A stretch of DNA of 64,000 nt from Corynespora cassiicola (GCA_022059125.1 JAEUWY010000012.1:1364001-1428000), one strand, 5' to 3'; positions 35,957 through 47,580 are shown, counted from the first letter of the stretch. Notes: generated from the letters alone by a model not told the origin. Translations and numbers: made by a program.

Positions 35957-38900
35957 ATGTCTTTTACAGGCAGACAAAACCTACCGCAGGCCATCAAAGA
36001 CCGGATCCGGGACTATCGATATGAGATACCTTGTGCCTGGTGCGGGTATCGAAATCATCATCTTTTGTCTTGTCAGCGATCTGGACAAATACCACCTATG
36101 ACCAGTTCAATCGCTCAGATGATCGGTATCCACAATAGGGGAACGCTAGGAGCTGCGAGCGCATTCATTGAAGAACTCAAGAACAAAGAGGGAAACTTAC
36201 AGCGGCCTCAATTTGATACTACACAGCAACAGAACTGAGGACACTACCGTCATTGTTCAGCGAATCAGAGCAACTTTGATATGAATCGAACATATCAAAA
36301 TACACAAAATCAGGAAGGTGTCAATGTGAACAACAGAACAGAGCACAACCAAACTGGTCCAAGGAACTGCAGCAACAACAACATAAATAGCGACATGTAC
36401 TATCCGGCAACCAATAATTCAGTACTAGCGGGTGCAAGTGGCGGAACACCGTGGAGAATGCCCGAAGGTGTCCGGAACCATAGGGAGGTTTTGAAGATTG
36501 AGAATCCGACACATCCTATCTGAGAAAGCTTTAGCAGAACGTCTGGCACTGTCTTCACTAATCACTTCAACTACACCGTTGACGTATACACCAACTTTTG
36601 GCTGTATGAGATCTTGGTACCAGACTCGGAGGATAAGCGAGATACTAAAAAATGCCTCAGACTGGCAGTGGAACAGTGGAGCTTTTTGAACACCAACCGC
36701 CAATACTTTGCAACGACGCATACGAAGCTTTTGGTAGCTTGGCGTAACCTCCATCAAGCGATCACTGAGACTCCCACTGCTGGGACCGGTCAGGTTGGCT
36801 CCACTTGGTCATTGGATATAGCAAAAAGAAACAGGGCCATCCCTCTTCGGTTCAACATCGTGCAGGAATTCAATACAAACACTATGTTGTGGTACGCCAA
36901 TATAAACCCCGAATACGAGGCGACAAACTTCAGCCAGTTCGCCAACGGCCTTAACATGATCGTCAACGAGAGTCTGGATCTTACCCGAGTTCACAAGCAA
37001 TCTGCCAACAAATTCTTCCCCAAGAACGCTCGAACGACTATCAGATCAAACTCGCTTGAAATTATTCGTGGCTACTTTTACAATGTGAAGCCAAGAATGG
37101 AAAACCTCATCTTCAATTTCAGTCTAGCACATAGTGCTTTCTTCCGCCCTATAATTGTCAGTCACTTTCTCCTTGACACTCACACTTTCCCCAATCTGGT
37201 GGATCGTTTGAACCGACTGAAAGGGCTTCGGGTATACATTGAGTACGAGCGCAAACCAGAGGCTGGTCGCATATCCACTGTTACGAACCATGACAAGGAT
37301 TGCTTCAAGAAGATCCGAGGGTTCAGTGAGGTGGTTATAGGCAAGCTAGAGTTTCAGAAGATTCTCAAAGGCGCCAATGGCAAGTTCTTAAAGAATCCAG
37401 GTGGCTCCTATCACACGGCGGACGAATCATCAAATGTTGCTTCTTATCTCGAAGATAGTAAGTGGTATGCAATCGTCTTTCAGATTTCTTACTAATATTT
37501 GTTACTAGCTTTCAACGACTTGACGGTTGATTGGTTGCTTTTAGCTGTCAATGTGGCTGAAAATGGAGATCCAATCTGGTACTCTCAAGAGATGCTTCGA
37601 ATCGTAACTTGTCAGATATACAGTCGAAAGTTTCCAAAATATCTTATTGGTGACATGGCTATAGTGGCCGCAAAGGCTCCGCGGGTCAGTAGATGTAATA
37701 TCGAAAATGAAGAACTCATTGCCCTTGGGTTTACTCCAAACGCAGACGTAAGTCAATTTGTAAGTTTCGAAGATATCAACATTGATTGCGTATGTGCTAA
37801 TAAAATGAAGCGTAACAATGTCCCGATATCTCTTGTACCGAGCATGCTACAAGTGCCCTGCCGGAACTTGGGCATTCCCCAGCCCCGATACCGGTACAGA
37901 AAGCAGATTCGATACTCACAATGCTTCTATCGCTGGAAACTTCCTAAATCCGAAACCGAATTTAAAATAAATTGCCTCTTCACAACCAAACCAAGAGTAT
38001 TTAAATATTACATTATACAAGACCGGAGGGTTAACTCTTCCAAGGCTAGCGAGTACCAACAAGATTTCCAGCAGCACCTCCCTAAGTGTGGATTCGGCCA
38101 TGGAGAAGCGCATTGCTTACCTGAAAAGATCATTGACACCTCCCTTTCTGAGCGAAACCAAATGGTGACAGCCTTGGAAGATGCCAAGAAAAAAGGTGCC
38201 TATCTCACCATGCTCATGATAGCAAATTCGAACGTGTCCATATATGCAACTTTCAAAGATCTCGTAGATCGCAGATTCGGGCTACAGTCCATCTGTATGG
38301 TAGTGACCGAGAGAGATAATAGCAATGACTACATGCTCAATGTATCAATGAAAGTTAACCTGAAGTTCGAAAGGACAAATCACATCGTCCAGGGAATCGA
38401 TGGCTACCTTTTTGACAGAAATAAAAGGGTCAATACTATGATCCTTGGTGCAGATGTTGTACATCCGGGCTCGAGCTCAATTAGTGGTTGCCTTTTCATT
38501 TCTGCCATCGTTGGATCAGTCGACAAGTGGGGCGCCCGATATCTCGGATCAATGCGTCTCCAAAGCGTCGGAAAACCGATCATGGGGTGAGACTCTGCCT
38601 TTCATCAATTATCATACATTCTAACTACTCTAGATTATTGATGAGGTGGAGGCTATGGTTGAAGAACGCCTATGGGATTGGACAGAAGAGCCAGAGGATG
38701 AGAATAGCCAACGACAGCGCCAGGAACTGCCCCAAAATATCATCTACTACCGAGATGGTGTGGGCACTGGCCAATACGAGGCGGTAAAATCCACCGAGGT
38801 CCGGGCAATTCGAAGGGCCTATGTCAATGTCGCAAGGCGCATGAGGGTTTCAGAGGGCGTTAGCATCACAGTAATTGTCGTGACAAAGCGCCACCACACG

Positions 38901-39587
38901 TGATTCTATGCGATTGATGGAGGGGATAGGTATGGAAAGGGCAGCACATTACCAGGAACCTTTGTCGACAAACTCGTCGCTTCTCCGTATTATCGGGACT
39001 TTTATCTGCAGTTACACATTGATGTCAAGGGTACGGTGCGACCAGCTCACTATTTCGTTCTCGAAAATGACACAACTCATCTGAGTTCAGGTGACTTGCG
39101 GGACTTGGTAAGCATGATTAATTATCGTCGCCCTATTGAATACCTGCTAACTTGGGTAGACTCATAGCTTGAATTACCCATACGTCCGCTCGCTAGTCGT
39201 CGTCTCCTACGCCTCCCCCACATACTACGCAGACCGACTCTGTGAGAGGGGAAGGTTGTATCTGCAGAAGTTCTTTGTTACGAACGTAGATGAAGATCTT
39301 TACAAGGACTTGAATAATTTCAAGAACGAGCAATCTGATCTCCAGAAAGCGGACAGAGACAAAAAGTATGGACCTGGAAGACAAAATAAGTCGGATAAAG
39401 GGCGGAGGAAAGCGAAGGACGATAGCAAAGCGGTTACTCTGGCTGTACAGGAGTATATTTCAAAGGAAGCAAAGAAGGCCTTCAGGAACAACCCGGACGA
39501 TAATTAACTCGATGCCGATAAAAAAGAACCGTGGAGCAATTCATAGCATCGAAATCTTGAAAAAAAAAAACAATGTTCTGGATGTAG
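35957..39587 (+). pseudogene. Second, tandem Argonaute, disrupted
   Basis: Homologous to the gene at 32280 across N, PAZ, MID and PIWI (shared TNHF, LLVAW, VGSVDK, GSMRLQ, RDGV, YYADRLC), but diverged. Main segments are 35957-37457, 37509-about 38586, 38634-39113 and 39166-39507. The N-terminus has a CCHC zinc knuckle, CAWCGYRNHHLLSC. Lesions: TGA at 38901-38903 inside PIWI where KRHHT should continue with Arg and FY. The junction at 38586/38634 is out of phase, and no Glu precedes IIDEVEAMV (the catalytic Glu position). The last frame ends at 39505-39507 while the family's terminal MFWM plus stop lies at 39573-39587 in another frame. Two earlier TGAs (36236, 36521) could be intronic. The MID Gln is also replaced (LQSIC). 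D in GADVVHPG, D in YYRDGV and D in YYADRLC remain. Confidence 0.85.
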
Positions 39588-39979
39588 GTCGACGAGTTCC
39601 TTGCCAACTTTTCTGCCCCAGGCCACCAACAACCTATTCTTTTGCTCTGTCGATCTGACGACTTCATCATACACCTCAAAGCCGAAACGAATCACTTTCA
39701 GAGTCGATAATTAAGTTCAAAAGTAGCCCATCAACTTTGATGTCAAACTTCTCTACTGATATCCTTGCTATCTTTTCTCTTTTTGTCTCTGCTGTATTGG
39801 AATATTCTCTTGATATATTGACGAGTGAATATTAAATTGATTTCTAATTTTCCCTTTAGACAAAATCTCATAGTTCATTTCATTGGACAGTATACTAAGC
39901 ACTGATTGACACCGTGGTGAAACGAAGCCCATTGTAGCATTAATAACCCTAAGTTTTCTTTTTGAATAGATCTCCTAGC
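39588..39979. other. Intergenic region between Argonaute pseudogene and HET gene
   Basis: A 392 bp AT-rich convergent 3'/3' interval. No gene and no repeat was recognised. Confidence 0.6.
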
Positions 39980-42177
39980 TCATCGGATCTCGATTTCCTG
40001 CAGACAAGCTATTTTGTGCCTCGCCCACAAACGCTCCATAGTGAAATCTCTCTCTCTCTTATCATGAACAAACTTGATGAAGCTCCCAACTCTTTTGAAT
40101 GCACCGCGTCGCGTACGAGGAGACATCAGTACCAGACCTTCGACGAAAGTTATAGTACCCCCTTCAGAAAGAGCATATTGGATAATCATCAAGACAAGAT
40201 TATCCAAGCTCCTTCCATAGTAATCGAGCGTCAGATCGTCCATCTTTACTATGAGTGGGGCATATAGGTCAAACTGTGTACTGCATGGTATCAGTTCCTC
40301 GTTTTCGTTGATAAACATGTTTATACGCCTCTCGGTTTCGATTTTGATTGAATGTACTGGAAGAAGGCGGCATTTGAGACGAATAAACCCCCTAGTGAGC
40401 TCCCCCGAAGGTTTTGTATCCACCTGGATATCCAACACGTCAACTACCTGGCGGATATCAGCCAAGGAGTACAATTGACGATAAGATTTAACGGTAGTAT
40501 GACTTCGTAAAACTGGACAGTCCGTGCTTGCCCAGCTCCATGTAGGTGCTCGCCATTTAGTCGGCCTAACTCTTGGGCTGAGTTCCTTGTCACCGTATAC
40601 CATCCAGCATAACTCTCTGGGAAAATATGCTCCCCACATTCCCGCTAGGAATTTACTATTCCAAGAAATTAAAGACGATCGTTCGCCATTGAAACTAGTT
40701 TGGAATTTGCTGTTCATGGCTTCTGAGACATTTTCAACGATTCCGGCTAGTGCGACCAGCTTATCTCTCCCTTTAGTCAATTGACAAGCGGAATATGCAT
40801 CTCTGAATGAACACCATTCTTCATAAAGAGACTCTTTCCAGGCGGTAGAAGGAGTTACATAGTGGCGTTGAGTAACATCTGAGCTAAAATCCAAAGTACT
40901 CGCTCGGTGAAAGTTATTCATAAGTTGTTTTAGGGCCCTGTTTGCTCTATAATTCTGCAACCCCCAGTCTGGCAGACCATTGGGAAAAAGTTCGTTCGCG
41001 AAAAGTTCATGGCATTCCCAATGCAGTGTTTCGCGAGTGAAATGTGCAATCCTGGGCGATAAATATCGTTCCTGCATTACCCAAGCTCTTTTATTCAGGG
41101 GAGAACTGTCGATGTTGTCTGTTAATCCCATCACACGTTCAATTGAATATCTGCCGTTTGGGAGGAAGCAGAAGCAAAGACCAGAGTGTCGAGAGCATTT
41201 GGCATCAACAATCAAGGGCATCAATGCTGTTGGATCTCGTTTGTGGAATAGGCCGATACTGCCATCTTTGGCTGCTGTGGCTGCTAATCCACACGAGGCA
41301 TGGCTATAGACATCTCTCATGCAACGTGCTTCGCTTGCCCAATCGTCCAGATCATCCTGGAAAATGCAACTGTAAAGGTGTCAATCCTGATATCCGGATG
41401 TGCACAACACTAGCTTACAGTGAATCTATCCACAGATACTGGAGTTCAAGTCTCCGGGTAACTTTAATAGCATCGCGAAAAGTTCTTGATAGCGTCGACA
41501 GCGGTATTCCTCTCCGTAATTGAGATTCCGTTCTCGCTGTTAACTTGAAAGGCTGTGAGCTTCCCCAACAGTGCGATAGAGTTGCATATTTTGCGCCTTG
41601 GTCAGTTTCGTTGCCCTGGCAAAGGCGTACATTGTCTTCATCATCCTTGCCCACATCTATAACTCTCTTTGGGATAAAACCTCTGCCTAGAAGATTGGAT
41701 CGACAACGAAGATGATTGTAATGACACTGCTTGTACTTGGTGGCAAGAAAATCCAAAGCAGAACTAGTACCAGTGTTGTCCGACAGGCGCTTAGTTATAT
41801 CGTTGAGCTCTATGGTTGATTAGACTGAAATCTATCGCATAATATTGATATGAATACTCCTTACCGCTGAAGGAGTAAAGAATTATCTTTTGGGTTTCAA
41901 TGAATGCAGGGTCCTCATATGACATGTCGATGACATACGGGCTAGGGCCTTCGATATCCGATTGAATTATATAAGTAGTGCTCTTCAACCCTTCGGCATG
42001 ATTCTCGGAGTATTTTGGGCCAGCCCAGAGTTTGGAGCACAGTGGGCACTTTGTTAAGAGAGCCAGTGCTAGAGAAACTGCATCGACATGGTGAACGAAG
42101 CGAAGTTGTGCTTCGTCGAATTTACTCTCTCCCCGGAACATCATCTGGCAGGCTTTACAAAAAGTCTCGTTAGACAT
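39980..42177 (-). CDS. HET-domain (heterokaryon incompatibility) protein
   Basis: Predicted nonself-recognition and cell-death effector of the HET family. Exons are 42177-41865, 41809-41419 and 41369-39980 (introns 55 and 49 nt), all in phase, 697 residues. The N-terminus has two Cys pairs (FCKAC and CPLC), as in many such proteins. The HET core spans about residues 165-330: YATLSHCWGSSQPFKLT, then LSRTFRDAIKVTRRL, LQYLWIDSLCIFQDDLDDW, SHASCGLAATAA and RAWVMQERYLSPRIAHF. Further in come LYEEWCSFRDAYSACQLT, RDKLVALAGIVENVSEAM and APTWSWAS, all typical of the family's C-terminal half. It appears intact. There is no STAND, WD or ankyrin domain, so it is the short HET-only type. It converges on the Argonaute pair. 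Confidence 0.92.
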
Positions 42178-43481
42178 ACTTCGATACTTTGGGTGTTAGG
42201 AAATTGAAATCTAACAACACAAGAAGCCTAAAAACGCAATATAGGTAGTTTGTTCGTTGCGAGAGTCGGACTGCGACAATATCAGCGCTCTGACCCGTCG
42301 GCTGAGCTGAGTGGTGGGGTTGGTCATACGCCAAACCTAACTTGGGTTGGCTTGATTTTGGACCCTTTGCCTTACCCTCCTACATTAGAGAATACTGTTA
42401 CGTAGACATGCGCCGTGCGGTGGATTATAATTCTACAATGAATGATTCATGATGGAGTAGAAAGATGGTGCACGATTCAGATTTAGAAATGATGCGCATA
42501 TTTATCGAACAGAAGGCAAGCTAAGTTTAAGTGTTGCTTGCTTTGATAGACTTGTGTAGCTGTTAGAATAGCTGGACTATGTCTTGTAAGATGCATGCCC
42601 GTTCGAATGCCTAATTCCGCAGTGGTGAAATGGTACGCGTGTTAACGCATTAAACTGGGCCATATCGCCGTACTCCTAGTTTCAGAAGTGTGATTCGATC
42701 CTCTCGCCCTATGAGACCCAACCTCACACGGCTCTTCATTCCCACGCTTTCCGCAGCACGTCTAAGTAAAATGCTCAGGTCATTCAGACTTACATATGAT
42801 GCTATCAGGAGGTTCATGACAATCCGCATCGAAGTCATCCCAAAGTCCATCGTCGTCATCATCGAGTTCCATCTCGCCTGGAGTTTATCTAGCCACTGTC
42901 ACTCCAAAATGTGATGATTCCCTTACGCACCGCTATGCCATCTGCAGCTCGTTAGCGTATTTTCTGTAATATAAAACTCTTCTTTGCATTGACAGTAAAC
43001 CTCATAGCGGATGTGCGTTTCTCTGTTTCGCTTCAAGGAATCGGGCCCCGCACATTGTGGGCCCCGCTTTGAGCGCTGGCAAGGAGCTGCTGGCCCACCT
43101 ATGCATCGGCAGCGTCGAATTTCGAACAGACATTTTTCAGGACGATCCTTAGATGGTCAGTCGTCGCTGCTTCGATTGCCTTGTAGGATATATTGATTCG
43201 CCATCATGGGATGAAGAGAGATGCAATGATTGAAGGTATCGAGTGGGTCCAAGCCTGAGGGGTCATGTTTAACGCGTCGCGGCCTGTGTGAAAGCACTGC
43301 GCTACATGTGACTAGCACAATAAATCAAATGGAGCTCTAAAGTGAACCTTGCCAGGCTGCTGGTGCAGATCACATAATGCGCGTCAGAAAGAAGCGTCAC
43401 GCGTCCACGTGGGATTCTCATTTAGCTACGCACAGAAGAGAAAACCAGCTAACTTCAATCGTCAATAGTAAGCTCCAATAA
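42178..43481. other. Intergenic region, 1.3 kb
   Basis: Promoter side of the HET gene and 3' side of the orphan at 43482. It is AT-rich in its first half. Short frames (70-74 codons at 42650-42914) have no domain. A segment at 42617-42712 resembles RNA polymerase III A and B boxes but does not fold as a tRNA. No gene is called. Confidence 0.55.
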
Positions 43482-44012
43482 TCAATCAAACTCCATATGC
43501 TTCCTAGCTCTTTTGTTCTCTCTGGTGGGCACTATTTCCTTCTTTTCCTCTCTGGCTCTCTTGGCCTCTCTAGCGATGCTACTCCGCTCACAACTCTCCG
43601 GATAGCTCACATATCCGTTCCACTTGGACTCTACCATCTCAATGTTGCCATGATCTTGATTCTTATATTGTCCGTCCAAGCAATCTTTGCCTTCTATGCT
43701 TTCTCGCACCTCTTCCACGGTGTCTATGTATCCAGTCATCGGGTCATACTCCTCCAAGATTGGCGATGTAACCTCATAAATTTGCCCTGTGGAATACCGC
43801 ACATGCCACTTGGGATGAGGAAATGGAAGCTTGTAGATCGGCGTTCTCGAGTAAGACATCTGGTACGGTGTGTTTGAAGTATCCAGGCCCTTCGCGCTGA
43901 GGTTTCCGAAAGGAATAGAAAGGAAGCCTGGACTTGGTGGCTCATCGGATCGTGGGAAGCCAGCTTGAAGAGAGTTGGCCATGATGTCGACTCTATGTAG
44001 CAGTCCCGACAT
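43482..44012 (-). CDS. Orphan basic protein, 176 residues
   Basis: Intronless frame from the ATG at 44012 to a stop at 43482-43484; a second in-frame ATG at 43981 starts MANSLQAGFPRSDEPPSPG. The middle is aromatic and Pro-rich (YKLPFPHPKWHVRYSTG, then PILEEYDPMTGYIDTVEE). The C-terminus is strongly charged (AREAKRAREEKKEIVP, then RENKRARKHMEFD) and looks like a bipartite nuclear localisation signal. No family was recognised. It sits between the HET gene and the housekeeping block. It may be a lineage-specific gene, and coding status is not certain. Confidence 0.55.
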   Translation of the reverse strand: MSGLLHRVDIMANSLQAGFPRSDEPPSPGFLSIPFGNLSAKGLDTSNTPYQMSYSRTPIYKLPFPHPKWHVRYSTGQIYEVTSPILEEYDPMTGYIDTVEEVRESIEGKDCLDGQYKNQDHGNIEMVESKWNGYVSYPESCERSSIAREAKRAREEKKEIVPTRENKRARKHMEFD

Positions 44013-44292
44013 GGAGTATCAGTGTCGTAATGGAGAGATAAGGAAATTTGTATGGAGATGTCGATATAATGGAAGGAGAGTGATTTGTGCAGCTGTGCGT
44101 TATGTTCTTTGTTACAAGCTCTTCCAAATTCGACAGCAAACATTAGCGGATATGAGGTAACGTGACAGCGCGCAGACAAGGGGGCACGCGCATGGAATGC
44201 AAAATCGGAAAAAATTAGGTATGTTCCGTAATTGCATAACTTGACATATGCGCGTAATCTTTTCATTATACCAGGCATGAACCTGAATGCGT

Positions 44293-45887
44293 CTAAACAC
44301 TGATAGTTTTGAAAACCCTGGATCAGTTAGTATATATGCGGGGGTTATGAGAGAGCGCACTTACCCAAATCCAGATCCACCTGTTGCCATGATAGTCCCA
44401 GGAATCTGTGGATGCCAATGAGATTCTTTTAATTGCTCCATATAATGCACAAAGAGCAACTGTGGGGGGTAGTCTTGCACGCCGGCAGTCTCCCTGCTCT
44501 CTTCATCGTCCAACTCAACAGCAAGATCCCATATGGAGAGAGTATTATCGCCTGAACAGACAGAGATAATACTATCATCCGTGGGGTGCCACTCTACAGA
44601 GGTGATCTGCTCCTTGTGGAAGTTAAATGAAGCAACGGGTGTTGGCTTTGTGTCGTTGCCCATTGACGTCGATGGCTTCCACTGCCGCAAATCCCATACT
44701 GCCCACTCGCCGTCATCTGCGCCAGTAGCGAGGAGATGCGAGGTTTGATGCGACCAGCTCAAAACGTTGACGTCAGTCTTGGAGACTTGCACGCTAACAG
44801 CAGGCTTTCGGGATTTTGACCGTGCATCCCAGATCTTCACTGTGCCGTCATTCGATGCAGATGCAAAAACATGCTTCTCAGAAGGCGACCACTGAAGTTC
44901 TTCCACGGTACCCTGGTGGCCCGTGAAAGGAGTGGTATCGGTGACAAAACCCCCGCCCTGCGTCCGAGTGGTGACGAAGATCTTGCCGGAGACGTCTCCC
45001 GTCAGCAACTTGCCTTCGGGAACCAAAGGTGACCAATCGAGCGCATATCCCTCGTTCGACTTGTGAGCTCTTATTGTGCATACGGGCTTGTTCTGTGCTG
45101 GGGTAATCGTGGTTCCTGGGGTGTCGAAGGCTGTGAGGTGTGGTGTGACATCGTGGATTAAAACCTGGCCTGACTCGGTCATGGCGGCCGTGAGTGTCGT
45201 CGCGGGTTTGGCAGAGGTCGTCTGCGGCAGCTGAAAAGCGCGTATCCGGTTTGTGCAGCTCGTCATGGGGATCGATTTTGTCTCGAGGATTGGGTCGGAG
45301 GCTTCGTCGTCTGAATCGTCGTCCTCCTCTTCGTCCTCCTTCTCCATACGCGACAGACTGCTCATTTTCATGACCATGATCTGGTTCTCCTTGTCCCTCC
45401 CCTGCGCCGCCTGAGTGCCCGCCACTGCATACACGGTTGCGGGGTATGTCTTCCGGTCCGAGCCCAAGTTGTCTTTTACAATGTCGCAAGACAGACATGG
45501 CCAGGGCGCCTCGAGGGTGTGAAGCATCTCGTACGCAGATAGATCGGGGGCCAGGGTCTCGCCAGCAGAGAGCTTGTGCCGTCCGGGAATGAATGTGCTC
45601 TGGTCGACTTCCATGGCATCTGGCGGCATGGTCAGTAAAATGCAGATGGGAATCTGGCCCCATGCCGAGGCCTAATTGGGAGCCATACTTTCACGCTCCT
45701 CTGCCTCGCGCTCCTCGTCCGGCCGCCCGTCTACGCCCGCCTCCAGGATCTCGTCCTCACTCTCGAACTCATCCTCATACTCGTCCTCGAAGTCGCCAAT
45801 CTCGTCCTGGTCGATTTCCATGGGCCGGTCGCCATTTTTTATGGCATCGAGCTCCTGCTCAGTCTGATCGGCCGGTCGCTTCGCCAT
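44293..45887 (-). CDS. RRB1: Ribosome-assembly WD40 protein Rrb1/GRWD1
   Basis: Nuclear/nucleolar chaperone of ribosomal protein L3 (uL3) in 60S assembly. Exons are 45887-45689, 45619-44365 and 44317-44293, 492 residues; the last exon is only 25 nt and adds the conserved end GSGFGVFKTISV. The N-terminus is very acidic (IGDFEDEYEDEFESEDE). Then come the histone-chaperone-like N-terminal block of this family (TFIPGRHKLSAGETLAPDLS and PWPCLSCDIV), a second acidic run, and WD repeats such as GHQGTVEELQWSPSEKHVFA, SASNDGTVKIWDARSKSRK and DDSIISVCSGDNTLSIWDLA. Length and order match Rrb1 closely. It is divergent from the Tem1/Spg1 gene. Confidence 0.94.
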
Positions 45888-46388
45888 GGTGCTGGCGTCG
45901 TGCTTTTCCTTTTTTTCCCTGAGAGTTGGGAATTAATTTTTTGGCGGGCAGCAAGTGGGGACTTGAAATTTCGAAACTTTTTTGGATGTTTGCTGCGTTT
46001 GCTTTTAGCGGCTTGGCCGACAGCCCCTCGAAGCTCGCGACGCTGGCAGCCCATTGCGACCCCTGTCGGCGACCTGTATCCCAGCACAAGCAAGCAAAAT
46101 AGACACAACAACAGCAGTCCGGCGCCGTCCACGGCCTCCTGAGCGCATTGCCCGTAGTCCGCCGCCCGCCGCCGCCTCCCTCTGCAGAGCATGCGCCACG
46201 GCGCCGTCGCGTCTCTCGCCTCCTGTCGCTCTTGACGCGTCTGCGGCTGATTCACGTCACGGCGGGGCCGTCCGCTGAGCGCCCACCGCCCACCGCCTAC
46301 CGCCTCTCATATCCCCTCCTATTCGCCCAGCCCAGACATCCCAGGCACCTCGAGTCAATCCGTGCAAAGGCGCCCACTCCTCTCCTAT
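45888..46388. promoter_or_regulatory. Shared promoter of RRB1 and TEM1/spg1
   Basis: A 501 bp interval between divergent ATGs (45887 minus, 46389 plus). It is GC-rich with CT-rich tracts near both starts. No specific sites were recognised. Confidence 0.55.
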
Positions 46389-47580
46389 ATGGATCCCCAG
46401 CCTGAACCCGCGCCCGGCGACGGCCAGGACGCGCAGAAGCACCTGGACCAGACCATGGAGGTGGACGACAGCATGAACACTACCATTACCGCCTCCTCAA
46501 CAGTCGGCCCGCTGCCTGACTTCCAGAACAACAACATCATCAACAACAACAATGGCTACAGCAGCGAGCCCCAGCGACCCCAGACCTCGTACTCCGACAC
46601 CGCCACCGCCTACCACAACTACGGCACGAGCCACGACGGCTATCCCTCGCGCTTCATAACCTCGTCCGACGCAGACACACCGCCGCGGCACGGCTACTTC
46701 AATGGAGGCAAGGAAACCCAGATGGGACAGCCCGGCTCGCGCCCGAGCTCGACCCTGGGCCACCGCTACCCCATATCCGAGGGCGGCGCGAGGCCAGCGC
46801 CCTACCAGGAGCAGAACCAGCGCAGCGCGCAGCAGGAGGCGACCAAGAACCCCAGCGTCGTTATCAAGGTGGGCATGGTCGGCGATGCGCAAATCGGCAA
46901 GACGAGCTTGATGGTCAAATATGTCGAGGGCAGCTGGGACGAGGACTACATTCAGACGCTAGGTGCGTCCCATTCCCCCGAGCACCGCGCGCGCGCATCC
47001 GCTGACTTGCACAGGCGTCAACTTCATGGAGAAGACCATTTCTATCCGCAACACCGAAATAACCTTCTCCATCTGGGATCTCGGCGGCCAGCGCGAGTTT
47101 GTCAACATGCTGCCGCTGGTCTGCAACGATGCTGTTGCGATTCTGTTCATGTTCGACTTGACTCGAAAGAGCACGTTGAACTCGATCAAAGAATGGTACC
47201 GCCAGGGGCGTGGGTTCAATAAGACGGCCATCCCCTTTTTGGTCGGTACCAAGTACGACCATTTCGTCAACTTTCCGCGAGAGGAGCAAGAGGAGATCTC
47301 GAACCAGGTAAGCCATGCATCTGCTCTCTTCCGACATGCCGACTGACCTGTCGTAGGCCAAGCGATTCGCGAAGGCTATGAAGGCTAGTCTCATCTTCAG
47401 TAGCACGAGCCACAGTATCAATGTGCAAAAGGTATGTGTCGCACTTGCAACTCGAGTGCCTCAACGCTAACTCGCTTGCAGATTTTCAAGATCGTTCTCT
47501 CCAAGGCCTTCGATCTCAAGTGCACGATTCCCGAGATAGAAAACATAGGGGAGCCGCTTCTTCTCTACCAATCCGTTTGA
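46389..47580 (+). CDS. spg1: Septation GTPase Tem1/Spg1
   Basis: Ras-like GTPase heading the septation-initiation/mitotic-exit network at spindle poles. Exons are 46389-46962, 47015-47307, 47357-47431 and 47482-47580, in phase, 346 residues. The GTPase core occupies about residues 155-346. Motifs: P-loop [37 protein letters not shown], switch [26 protein letters not shown] (NKxD variant) and [17 protein letters not shown]. The absence of a CaaX end and the ending LLLYQSV are typical of Spg1. The N-terminal 145 residues are a long disordered extension rich in Asn, Ser and Pro, as in filamentous fungal versions. Confidence 0.93.

Noticed and set aside
38901..38903. Programmed readthrough or recoding of TGA in the second Argonaute
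   Set aside because: Other genes here use TGA as the normal stop, the following bases (TTC) are not a leaky context, and further lesions downstream point to a pseudogene.
42617..42712. tRNA-like segment with an A-box-like tggtgaaatgg and a B-box-like gattcgatcc
   Set aside because: The T-stem (gtgtg against ctctc) and the acceptor stem do not pair, and no anticodon arm could be drawn. Probably chance or a very old relic.
45593..46278. Long frames on both strands across the RRB1/TEM1 promoter
   Set aside because: They are shadows of RRB1 exon 1 and of GC-rich promoter DNA.
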